NCBI GenBank assembly: GCA_013140395.1
Contig: JABFSY010000290.1
Location: forward strand, 1 to 12,081
Source of the DNA: Cyclobacteriaceae bacterium
GTDB taxonomy: Bacteria > Bacteroidota > Bacteroidia > Cytophagales > Cyclobacteriaceae
DNA length: 12,081 nt
Direction: 5' to 3'
This document shows, piece by piece, positions 5,288 through 12,081 of this stretch. Position numbers and translations under genes: made by a program. How positions within the stretch are numbered: the first letter of the stretch is position 1; every line of letters starts with the position of its first letter. The notes beneath the pieces are model-generated. The model saw only the letters and a program-made list of their open reading frames with translations, made no database searches and was not told the DNA's origin.

Positions 5288-7699
5288 ATGTTAAAAAATC
5301 TGTTCATCGTTGCCTTTCGAACCATACGCAAAGACAAGGCTTATAGCGCCATTAACATTTTAGGATTAACCATCGGAATCACCTGCAGTTTGTTTTTGCT
5401 GATGTACATCATCGATGAATTGAGCTTTGATCGCTATCACAAAAACGCAGATAACATCTACCGTATCGTTTCCAACATCAAAGAGCCGGACAACGCCTTT
5501 ACTTGGGCGGTGGCTCAAAAACCAATGGCGGTCGAGCTACGGGACAATTATCCGGAGGTAATAAATGCGGTGCGCTTTGACGGATTCGGAAAGACGCTCT
5601 TTAAGCACAACGAAAAAGAATTCAATGAGACTGATTTTTACCTGACCGACTCGACTGTCTTTGACATGTTTAGTTATCAATTTCTTGCCGGGGACGCCTC
5701 TACTGCTCTTGACAACCCATTCTCTATTGTTCTTACTGAAAAGACGGCTAAGAAATACTTTACAGACGTCACATCCGCCATTGGCCAGTCGCTTCAAACT
5801 ACCAACGGTGAAGGAGTGACGGAGGATTTTAAAGTAACCGGCATCATCGCGAATATTCCTTTGAATTCGCATTTCCGCTTTGAAGCATTGATGTCGGGCA
5901 ATTCTTATCCCAAGAACCAAGGCGGCTGGGGCGGATTTGGCGTGTTTACCTATATTCAATTGCCGGACAACTACGCTCTCTCTAAGATGTATTCAAGTCT
6001 AGACTCCATCGTGAAAAAGAAGGTGAATCCGATTTTTGAACAGTATGGAATTTCAGTGAAATATGAGTTGCAAAAAATAACAGACATCCATCTTTACTCA
6101 AAAATTCAAGATGAAGCCGAAGCAGGTGGCGACATTTCCTACATCTATATTTTTAGCGCAGTAGCCGCTTTTATGTTGATTATTGCATGCATCAACTACA
6201 TGAATCTGGCCACCGCCCGCTCGGCAAACCGATCAAAAGAAGTTGGCATCAGAAAGGTAATGGGTTCGCAAAGGGTACAGTTGTTGTTACAATTTATTGC
6301 CGAGTCTGTTGTAATGGCTTTCCTCGCCCTTCTAATAAGTATCGTGTTGATTTACTTGCTGCTTCCGGCCTTCAATACCTTAGCAAATAAAGAGCTGCCA
6401 TTCTCTTATATTTTCCAGCCTGCGGTACTGCTCAGCCTTGTTGGAATTATGCTATTCATTGGAATTGCTGGCGGGAGCTATCCTGCCATCTATCTCTCCG
6501 GCTTCAGTCCGGTGCAGGTTTTGAAAGGAAAACTTGCTTCGAAAGGGGGAAGTCTGGTCTTTCGAAAGGTGCTGGTTGTGCTCCAGTTCGGCATCTCCAT
6601 TTTCATGCTAATCTCAACACTAGTAGTTTTCGATCAGCTTCAGTTCATGAGAAATAAAGATTTGGGCTTTTCAAAGGAACATATCGTGCGGCTAAACTTA
6701 AGTGAACGAGAACTGCGGAACAAGTCGCAAGTATTAGTGGATGCACTGAAACAAACGCCTGAGGTAACGGGCATCGGCATGGCAAGTTCATCGCCTGGAG
6801 AAGGGATTGGAAAACTGTTGCTAAAAGTTGAAGACAACGATGGAAAGTTAAGCGACCGTGGGGTAGATTTATTTACGGCCGATTACGATTTTGTAAAAAC
6901 GATGGGCATGAACATTGTTACGGGTCGCGATTTCGCACGCGAGGTGGCCTCAGACACTACTTATGCTGTTTTGGTAAATGAGGCGATGGTAACGCGAATG
7001 GCCTGGAAAGAACCTATTGGAAAGAAATTTATTTTTCAGGGAGGTGGACCGAATGGTGGCCCACAAGAGAAACGAGTTGTTGGCGTAGTAAAAGATTATC
7101 ATCAGAATTCACTCTACGATGCCATTGAACCCTTGATGATCCTGTTGGACCGGAGAAATAATTATGTGTTTGTCCGAACGAGTGAGGGTGATGTTCACCA
7201 ATCTATTGCAGCGGTCGAAAAAGCCTGGAAGAACGTATTCCCGAGTTTCGCTTTCGAGTATACCTTCCTTGATCAAGATTTTAATTCTCAGTACAAAGCA
7301 GATGAAAAACGAAGTCAGATCTTTACATTATTTTCAAGCCTAACCATTTTTGTAGCTTGTCTGGGTCTTTTGGGATTGGCCGCGTTCACGACTGAACAAC
7401 GTACCAAGGAGATTGGCGTCAGGAAAGTAATTGGCGCGAGCGTTGGAAGTTTGATGTTCCTTGTATCAAAGGAATTCTTTTTGCTGGTCAGTATAGGAAT
7501 GGTGCTAGCCTTCCCGGTTGCCTGGTATTTTACAGATACATGGCTGCAAAATTTTGCCTACCGAATTGACTTGAAGGGAGAATGGCTCACATTTATTCTT
7601 GTCTCCTTGCTTGCTTTTTTAATCACACTGGTAACGGTGGGGTACCATGTTATTCGTGCTGCTTCTGCCAATCCTGTAACCGCTTTACGGGATGAATAG
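5288..7699 (+). CDS. ABC transporter permease, two FtsX domains with MacB-type periplasmic domains
   Basis: Members of this family are the membrane half of MacB/LolCDE-like mechanotransmission ABC systems, which move lipoproteins, peptides or toxins out of the inner membrane. The 803-residue product is a tandem of two units. Unit one has TM1 (about 20-42), a large periplasmic MacB_PCD domain, then FtsX helices near 285-307, 333-362 and 379-406. Unit two has a helix near 425-447, a second periplasmic domain, then helices near 676-700, 721-748 and 766-789. Both FtsX halves carry the cytoplasmic coupling-helix signature (RSKEVGIRKVMGSQ and RTKEIGVRKVIGAS). No ATP-binding subunit is encoded next to it; stand-alone permeases of this 800-residue type are common in Bacteroidota and are assumed to share an ATPase from elsewhere. 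Full length, no defect seen. The ATG at 5288 directly precedes the conserved N-terminal helix. Confidence 0.95.
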   Translation: MLKNLFIVAFRTIRKDKAYSAINILGLTIGITCSLFLLMYIIDELSFDRYHKNADNIYRIVSNIKEPDNAFTWAVAQKPMAVELRDNYPEVINAVRFDGFGKTLFKHNEKEFNETDFYLTDSTVFDMFSYQFLAGDASTALDNPFSIVLTEKTAKKYFTDVTSAIGQSLQTTNGEGVTEDFKVTGIIANIPLNSHFRFEALMSGNSYPKNQGGWGGFGVFTYIQLPDNYALSKMYSSLDSIVKKKVNPIFEQYGISVKYELQKITDIHLYSKIQDEAEAGGDISYIYIFSAVAAFMLIIACINYMNLATARSANRSKEVGIRKVMGSQRVQLLLQFIAESVVMAFLALLISIVLIYLLLPAFNTLANKELPFSYIFQPAVLLSLVGIMLFIGIAGGSYPAIYLSGFSPVQVLKGKLASKGGSLVFRKVLVVLQFGISIFMLISTLVVFDQLQFMRNKDLGFSKEHIVRLNLSERELRNKSQVLVDALKQTPEVTGIGMASSSPGEGIGKLLLKVEDNDGKLSDRGVDLFTADYDFVKTMGMNIVTGRDFAREVASDTTYAVLVNEAMVTRMAWKEPIGKKFIFQGGGPNGGPQEKRVVGVVKDYHQNSLYDAIEPLMILLDRRNNYVFVRTSEGDVHQSIAAVEKAWKNVFPSFAFEYTFLDQDFNSQYKADEKRSQIFTLFSSLTIFVACLGLLGLAAFTTEQRTKEIGVRKVIGASVGSLMFLVSKEFFLLVSIGMVLAFPVAWYFTDTWLQNFAYRIDLKGEWLTFILVSLLAFLITLVTVGYHVIRAASANPVTALRDE

Positions 7700-7700
7700 G

Positions 7701-7712
7701 GCTTTTAAAAGC
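7701..7712. repeat. Perfect 12-bp palindrome after the permease gene
   Basis: GCTTTTAAAAGC is fully self-complementary and begins 1 base after the permease stop codon. No T-run follows it, so a terminator role is doubtful. The rest of the 136-bp gap to the next gene holds no clear motif. Confidence 0.35.
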
Positions 7713-7835
7713 TTCATCTAAGAGAAAAACAGGGGGTAAAAATCAGACCGGGCACAAGAATCATCAAGTTCTAGTGTTTTTATTGCGACCAGAATTCAAT
7801 ACTTTGGCAGCCCTTTTTAACAACCCGTTGAAATA

Positions 7836-8804
7836 ATGGCCACTGCCGGAGATTCGCATAGAATGACCCTCAAACTACAGTTTCACTATTGGTTTAGCGA
7901 TAAATCACATACGATGGACGCTCTGATCCACAACAAGTGCGAGCGTGAACTACTTGAGTTGACCAAAGCAATTGCAAAAATCTGTGGGGTGAACATAAAA
8001 ATGGAGACCGAACCTTCGGGCAAAGGCGGGCTAAAAAGCTGGCTAACTATAACCGCCAAATCTCCCAAAAAAACAGCCGTGACTAAAATTGCGTTGGTCA
8101 ACACAGTAGTGGCCGCATGTGTTGCTACCCCTGGCCAAACATCAATGAGTGAGATAGGCAATGCCCTGTTGGATTCGCTTGCAGGTAATGTATCTGAAGC
8201 TGGCAAGGAACAGCTTCAAAAAGACATCCATGCGTTGAAGATCGAGTTCGCCAATCTGTTGCCATTACTAGACCAAAGCAGTGTGGTAAAGAAACGCAGA
8301 TCAACCTTTTATGATTTGCTACGCAAATATCAAAAAGTGAAAAGCTTCTCTGTAGCGTTGACCGATGAAACAAAGAAACCCATTACAGAAGAGCAATTGG
8401 TTGCAAGGGAAGAGTTTAAGTCATTTATTGTTAGTTCAAATACGGTAGCACCGCAAATTATTGAGAGCGCTGAGATTGAAATCATATCGCCAGTATTGAT
8501 GAAAGGAAAACACAAATGGCGGGGTATGTACAAAGGTGAGCCTATTTCGTTTGTGATGAAGTCAGATGACTTTATGACACTTGTGCAATCTGGTAAGGTA
8601 GAGTTCAAGAGCGGCTCAACGATTTCATGCACCTTGCAAATTGAAAAGAAGATGAACGGTGTTGGCGTAGAAAGAATTATGGGCTACAACATTCTTGGCG
8701 TTGGCAGCTATTCTGAAAATGGAAAAACGATCGAAACGCCTGAGGCTAAGCAAAAACAAAAGCAGGCAGTTGTAAGCAAAAGGCAATTGGATCTTTTTGG
8801 GTAA
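7836..8804 (+). CDS. Hypothetical protein, 322 residues, family not recognised
   Basis: I do not recognise this protein. It has no signal peptide. The N-terminal part reads MTLKLQFHYWFSDKSHTMDA, then a helix with a cysteine/charge pattern (KCERELLELTKAIAKICG). Residues about 85-105 are moderately hydrophobic (ALVNTVVAACVA) but short for a transmembrane helix. Residues 105-175 are helical and charged (KKRRSTFYDLLRKYQKVKSF). From about 205 a beta-rich domain follows (IIESAEIEIISPVLMKGKHKW, EPISFVMKSDDFM, STISCTLQIEKK), ending in a KRQLDLFG tail. The mix suggests a soluble cytoplasmic protein with an N-terminal helical and a C-terminal beta domain. The first ATG at 7836 is used; Met9 is an alternative. 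It converges on the PLD-family nuclease gene, 55 bp away; a functional link is only a guess. Real coding is supported by even, low-complexity-free composition and length. Confidence 0.8.
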   Translation: MATAGDSHRMTLKLQFHYWFSDKSHTMDALIHNKCERELLELTKAIAKICGVNIKMETEPSGKGGLKSWLTITAKSPKKTAVTKIALVNTVVAACVATPGQTSMSEIGNALLDSLAGNVSEAGKEQLQKDIHALKIEFANLLPLLDQSSVVKKRRSTFYDLLRKYQKVKSFSVALTDETKKPITEEQLVAREEFKSFIVSSNTVAPQIIESAEIEIISPVLMKGKHKWRGMYKGEPISFVMKSDDFMTLVQSGKVEFKSGSTISCTLQIEKKMNGVGVERIMGYNILGVGSYSENGKTIETPEAKQKQKQAVVSKRQLDLFG

Positions 8805-8820
8805 ACTTCATCCAGAAGTT
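8804..8820. terminator. Weak hairpin between convergent genes
   Basis: AACTTC (8804-8809) pairs with GAAGTT (8815-8820) around a 5-nt loop, starting at the last base of the stop codon of the 322-residue gene. The stem is short and no T-run follows closely, so at best it is a weak transcription end for the convergent pair. Confidence 0.25.
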
Positions 8821-8859
8821 ATTCGTGGAATACAATGCGCTAGCCAGCCGATTTTATTA

Positions 8860-9537
8860 TTATTCGATCTTCTTCATTTCATTCCATAACTTTTCAAATT
8901 CACTGGCAAATGACTTGACCACGTTTGCCTCGCGCGTCAGCAAAATATTTTCATGATTATACCTGGCTGCGCTCAATGTCCAGTTGTAACTACCCGTAAT
9001 CAACGTGTGCTGATCGGCAATCATGAATTTATGATGCATGTGATTGGAAGTGATGTCCATTTTAACAGGTATGCCCGCTCGCGCCAATTGATCGACATCA
9101 GAACCCTGATCTAAACTTTTATCATTGTCTGTAATTACCTTAATCTGAACTTTTCTTCGATGGGCAGCCAAGAGGCTCTTCGTGATGCTATCGTCACTAA
9201 TGGTAAATACACAAATTTGCAATTGTTTGATCGCACCATCAATGCGCTGGATGATTGTATTGCGACATGCATCGCCCGGGCTAAAAAACGCATCGGTTGT
9301 TGAAGCCGTTGATGGCACCAATGCACTGGTCGCTGTTTTTATCCAATCCATAATAAATGGATAGTTGGCGGGAGTGATCTTTGCATTGGCCAACTCAAAT
9401 ACTTTGCCGCGCAGAGTGTTCAATTGATTTGTATCTAATGCTCTTTCCTCCACCATCGATTTGAGTGCTCGCTTCTCCTCCTTTGAAAGGATTTCATCAG
9501 CAATAGTTCGTTGAAGGTAATCGATCAATTCATCCAT
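8860..9537 (-). CDS. Phospholipase D-family protein with a single HKD motif (Nuc-like nuclease)
   Basis: Single-HKD proteins work as dimers and hydrolyse phosphodiester bonds, usually as nucleases (Nuc, BfiI, Zucchini type) and sometimes on phospholipids. The 225-residue product carries the catalytic motif H168-x-K170-x4-D175 (HHKFMIAD) followed by the GS motif TGSYNWT at 181-187 and the downstream ENILL at 196-200. The half-site strand/helix core (QLQICVFTISDDSITKSLL then VQIKVITDND) precedes it. The N-terminal 85 residues are an extra, mostly helical charged region (ILSKEEKRALKSMVEERALD) that could be a partner or substrate-binding domain; it vaguely resembles TerB-like sequences, but I would not assert that. 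No signal peptide is visible, which favours a cytoplasmic nuclease over a secreted lipase. The ATG at 9537 gives the full domain. It converges with the unknown 322-residue gene. Confidence 0.92.
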   Translation of the reverse strand: MDELIDYLQRTIADEILSKEEKRALKSMVEERALDTNQLNTLRGKVFELANAKITPANYPFIMDWIKTATSALVPSTASTTDAFFSPGDACRNTIIQRIDGAIKQLQICVFTISDDSITKSLLAAHRRKVQIKVITDNDKSLDQGSDVDQLARAGIPVKMDITSNHMHHKFMIADQHTLITGSYNWTLSAARYNHENILLTREANVVKSFASEFEKLWNEMKKIE

Positions 9538-9555
9538 GCCTCTAAGCTAACGAGT

Positions 9556-9575
9556 TGCCTGGCATTGCGCAGGCA
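9556..9575. repeat. Short inverted repeat upstream of the PLD gene
   Basis: TGCCTG (9556-9561) and CAGGCA (9570-9575) are exact reverse complements with an 8-nt spacer, 19 bp upstream of the PLD-family start. It could be a small operator or leader hairpin on the minus strand. It is short enough to be chance. Confidence 0.3.
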
Positions 9576-9724
9576 GCCAAGCATGAAGACCCCTGCCGTT
9601 TTATATAATTTCACAAATAAAAAAAACCGCCCATCAATTTGATCGATTTTATATGTCCGTTTTTTCACCGCAGACGTATACCCAAATCACACAGTAATTT
9701 ATCCATCCACTAAATCATATTATT

Positions 9725-10849
9725 ATGAAAATCAAAGTTACCAATTGCTTATTGCTTGTTGGCCTGGTAGGATTGATCCACTTCAATTCGTTTGGGCAAC
9801 AATTACAACTGCCCGATGACGGAGTAAATCTAAAGCGAAAAACAGGAACCCGAGTGGGTATGACAGATATCGAAATTAACTGGAATGCTCCTGCCGTGCG
9901 TGGACGCGAGGGAGCGATCTGGGGAACGGGCATTGCGCCCTATGGTTTTACCGTTCTGGGATTTGGGTCATTTGTTGAATCTCCCTGGCGAGCCGGAGCC
10001 AATGAAAGCACAACCTTCTCCTTCTCTACTGACGTAACAATCAATGGCAAGCCATTGGCTGCCGGTAAGTATGGGTTCTTCATCGCGCTCTACGCAGATT
10101 CCTGTACTCTCGTTTTTAACAAGAACACGGCAGGTTGGGGAAGTTACTTTTACAAAAGCGAAATGGATGTCGCACGAATTGGTACACGTCAGCAAAAAGA
10201 CATGAAGGAAAGCAAGGAACGACTGGACTTTGTTTTCTCTAATCAAACCGACCGAGCGGTGGAGGTTGCCCTTGAGTGGGAACGTTGGAGAATTCCTTTT
10301 AGGGTAGAAACTGATTTAACAAAAAATACGTTGGCATCTATCCGTTCTCAAATGAGTGGAGCATTAGGTTTTGATCCACCAAGCCTGGAGGCGGCTGCCG
10401 CGTGGTGCTTACGAAACAATGTTAACTACGAAGAAGCGCTGGGATGGATCAATGTGGCGGTAGATCCGAGCATGGGTGGTGTCAAAACATTCAACGCACT
10501 TTCAACAAAAGCCGGCTTGCTCGGAAAATTAAATAAGAAAGAAGAAGCAGAGCAAATGATGCAAGAAGCATTGCTCAATGCCAATGCCATGGAGATGCAT
10601 GTTTACGGTCGTCAATTGCTCAATGAGAAAAAAGTAAAAGAAGCCATGGCCATTTTTGAGAAAAACTACAAAAAGAATAAAGGTATATGGCCGACCAATG
10701 GAGGTATGATGCGCGGCTATTCTGCAATGGGAGACTTGAAGAAAGCGCTAGAACATGCCAAGCTTGCACTGGCTCAAGCGCCAAACCCAGAAACTAAAAA
10801 ATTGATTGAGCAGGCCATCAAAACACTGGAGGCAGGCAAACCGCTGTAG
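9725..10849 (+). CDS. Exported DUF2911 protein with C-terminal TPR-like helices
   Basis: DUF2911 proteins are common in Bacteroidota and of unknown function. The 374-residue product has a signal peptide (1-24, ending NSFGQ), so it is exported. The DUF2911 domain spans about 28-195 and shows its usual features: VGMTDIEINWNAPAVRGR at 44-61, WRAGANESTTFSF at 88-100, INGKPLAAGKYGFF at 106-119, and GWGSYFYKSEMDVAR at 137-151. From about 203 to the end helical pairs follow with TPR-like spacing (AAAWCLRNNVNYEEALGWINVAV, AGLLGKLNKKEEAEQMMQEAL, MGDLKKALEHAKLALAQAP), suggesting two to three degenerate repeats for protein binding. The ATG at 9725 is right for the signal peptide and has a TATTATT leader. 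A strong terminator follows. Likely monocistronic. Confidence 0.93.
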   Translation: MKIKVTNCLLLVGLVGLIHFNSFGQQLQLPDDGVNLKRKTGTRVGMTDIEINWNAPAVRGREGAIWGTGIAPYGFTVLGFGSFVESPWRAGANESTTFSFSTDVTINGKPLAAGKYGFFIALYADSCTLVFNKNTAGWGSYFYKSEMDVARIGTRQQKDMKESKERLDFVFSNQTDRAVEVALEWERWRIPFRVETDLTKNTLASIRSQMSGALGFDPPSLEAAAAWCLRNNVNYEEALGWINVAVDPSMGGVKTFNALSTKAGLLGKLNKKEEAEQMMQEALLNANAMEMHVYGRQLLNEKKVKEAMAIFEKNYKKNKGIWPTNGGMMRGYSAMGDLKKALEHAKLALAQAPNPETKKLIEQAIKTLEAGKPL

Positions 10850-10873
10850 GTTTTTACAAAAAGTAAGTAACTC

Positions 10874-10908
10874 GCCCTTGTTGACTGGAAAGCAACAAGG
10901 GCTTTTTT
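10874..10908 (+). terminator. Rho-independent terminator of the DUF2911 gene
   Basis: GCCCTTGTTG (10874-10883) pairs perfectly with CAACAAGGGC (10893-10902) around a 9-nt loop and is followed by six T residues (10903-10908). It lies 24 bp after the stop at 10849. Read from the other side there is no T-run, so it serves the plus-strand gene only. Confidence 0.92.
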
Positions 10909-10913
10909 AACAT

Positions 10914-12081
10914 TTACTTTCGTAGTTCCTTTTTTAAGATTTTTCCGGTTGCGCTCATGGGAAGTGCCGAAAGAAATTCGATGTGCCGAGGGTATTTGTA
11001 GGAAGCGATGTGCTCTTTCGTCCACTCGATCAGTTCATATTCGCTCACTTTCTTATCTTGTTTTAGCACAACGTACGCTTTAATCTCTTCACCCATTTCT
11101 TCGTGCGGAATGCCAATCACAGCAACAAGTGAAACAGCCTCGTGCTTGATCATGAGCTCCTCCACTTCGCGCGGATACACATTAAAGCCCCCTCGAATAA
11201 TCATATCTTTTGTGCGATCCACGATGTAGTAAAAACCATCTTCATCTTTGACCGCGATATCTCCCGAGTGAAGCCAGCCATTCTGGATGGTCTTTGCGGT
11301 TTCATCTGGCTTTTTGTAATACCCTTTCATCACATTGTGTCCGCGGTAAAGTAACTCACCCTTTTCTCCCACCGCAACTTCTTTTCCTTCGGTATCGACA
11401 AGCTTTACATCTACGCCCCAGGCAGGCGTGCCAATAGAACCAGGCTTACGACCAACATTTAACTGATTAAACGTAACAACCGGTGAGCCTTCCGACATGC
11501 CATACCCTTCAAGGATCGCAACATGAAAACGGTTCTCAAAATCTTCCAGCACTTTCACAGGCAATGAAGCGCCACCCGATGCACATCTTTTCAATGTCTT
11601 CGCAATCGTTTCATAATCAAATTTCGGATCGGTATAGTTGACAAGCCCCCAGTACATGGTGGGTACACCTGCGAAAAGAGTCACCTTGTGTTTTTGCATC
11701 AGACCAAAAACAGCTTCTGCATCAAATCGAGGAAGTAGCACACTGGTGGCTCCTTTATAGATACCCGCATTCATTAGCGTGGTCATTGCAAAAATGTGAA
11801 AGAGTGGCAACACAATTAACTGAATATCTTCCGGCTGTGTACCAAACAAATCCGTTGACAGAATAGCATTGAGTAATAAATTTGAATGGGTTAGTTCTGC
11901 TCCTTTCGGTCGGCCGGTAGTTCCCGAGGTGTAGATAATGACACACGTATCTTCCGCCAACGAAGGATATATTTCAAATGTGGGTGACTGCCCCTTCATC
12001 AATTCACCCAATGTAGCAGTTCCTTGGATTGAAGATGGCATTTCAGCAGTAGGCATGATCATAAAAAAGAGTTCACAATCA
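10914..12081 (-). CDS. Acyl-CoA synthetase (AMP-forming, long-chain fatty-acid-CoA ligase type), 5' end cut by window
   Basis: Activates a fatty acid with ATP to acyl-AMP and then to acyl-CoA, feeding beta-oxidation or lipid synthesis. The frame is open through the right edge, so the N-terminus (probably 100-150 residues) is outside; the ATG at 12062 is internal, preceded in frame by DCELFF. Motifs of the ANL superfamily appear in order, counted from that Met: YTSGTTGRPKG at 44-54 (ATP-binding loop), PLFHIF at 86-91, EGYGMSE (A5), LHSGDIAVKDEDGFYYIVDRTKD (A7/A8 with the adenosine-binding Asp), RGGFNVYPREVEE (hinge), and PMSATGKILKKELRK at the end with catalytic Lys374. This layout and the ending match FadD-like ligases more than acetyl-CoA synthetases. 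The stop is TAA at 10914-10916. No terminator for this strand is visible right after it. Substrate chain length cannot be read from sequence alone. Confidence 0.95.
   Translation of the reverse strand, partial: DCELFFMIMPTAEMPSSIQGTATLGELMKGQSPTFEIYPSLAEDTCVIIYTSGTTGRPKGAELTHSNLLLNAILSTDLFGTQPEDIQLIVLPLFHIFAMTTLMNAGIYKGATSVLLPRFDAEAVFGLMQKHKVTLFAGVPTMYWGLVNYTDPKFDYETIAKTLKRCASGGASLPVKVLEDFENRFHVAILEGYGMSEGSPVVTFNQLNVGRKPGSIGTPAWGVDVKLVDTEGKEVAVGEKGELLYRGHNVMKGYYKKPDETAKTIQNGWLHSGDIAVKDEDGFYYIVDRTKDMIIRGGFNVYPREVEELMIKHEAVSLVAVIGIPHEEMGEEIKAYVVLKQDKKVSEYELIEWTKEHIASYKYPRHIEFLSALPMSATGKILKKELRK

Noticed and set aside
5537..5959. 140-residue minus-strand reading frame
   Set aside because: It is antisense to the permease's periplasmic domain and has no recognisable features.
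12060..12062. ATG as the true start of the acyl-CoA synthetase
   Set aside because: The frame stays open to the window edge with family-like residues before it, and the visible protein lacks the N-terminal portion expected of the family.
1..12081. CRISPR arrays, tRNA or rRNA genes, insertion sequences
   Set aside because: No regularly spaced direct repeats, no tRNA-like cloverleaf or rRNA sequence, and no transposase or terminal inverted repeats with target duplications were seen.

Overview
The window looks like chromosomal DNA from a member of the Bacteroidota, most plausibly a Cytophagales-type bacterium. The reasons are gene families typical of that phylum (a DUF2911-TPR lipoprotein-like or secreted protein, stand-alone FtsX/MacB-type permeases with two halves, an OmpA-family protein with a SPOR-like front end), starts lacking strong Shine-Dalgarno sequences but preceded by A/T-rich leaders, and one good match to the Bacteroidota promoter pattern TTTG-N18-TAnnTTTG. 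The taxonomic call is inference from family knowledge; no rRNA or marker gene is present.

Left edge (1-1485): a DNA cytosine-5 methyltransferase gene on the minus strand, cut by the window edge just before its last motif. It carries an N-terminal MerR/excisionase-like helix-turn-helix, is visibly more A+T-rich than the rest of the window, and has its own promoter. It looks like an acquired restriction-modification or solitary-methylase locus. Between it and the next gene lie about 420 bp with no convincing gene but with three consecutive inverted repeats, the first of which is a nested palindrome with 19-bp arms.

Middle (1486-5107): a secreted protein with an EF-hand-like loop and a very basic aromatic tail (+), two hairpins, a small two-helix membrane protein (+) running tail-to-tail into a rhomboid protease (-), then a 308-bp gap with an 81-nt structured-RNA candidate, a SPOR-like/OmpA envelope protein (+), a textbook intrinsic terminator, and a 66-residue helical protein (+) whose true start lies after that terminator.

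Right half (5108-12081): an 803-residue ABC-type permease without a neighbouring ATPase (+), preceded by a possible ECF-type control region; an unrecognised 322-residue protein (+) facing a single-HKD phospholipase D-family nuclease (-); a DUF2911-TPR exported protein (+) with a strong terminator; and the C-terminal two thirds of an acyl-CoA synthetase of the AMP-binding family (-), open at the right edge.

Most genes appear to be single transcription units with their own spacers, so there is little operon logic. The shared theme is the cell envelope (exported EF-hand protein, rhomboid, OmpA protein, permease, DUF2911 protein) plus two DNA-acting enzymes. I do not see a complete, clearly new multigene system. 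The strongest candidates for unexplained biology are the 81-nt RNA-like element, the palindrome cluster beside the methyltransferase, the HTH-fused methyltransferase itself, and the unknown-protein/PLD-nuclease pair.
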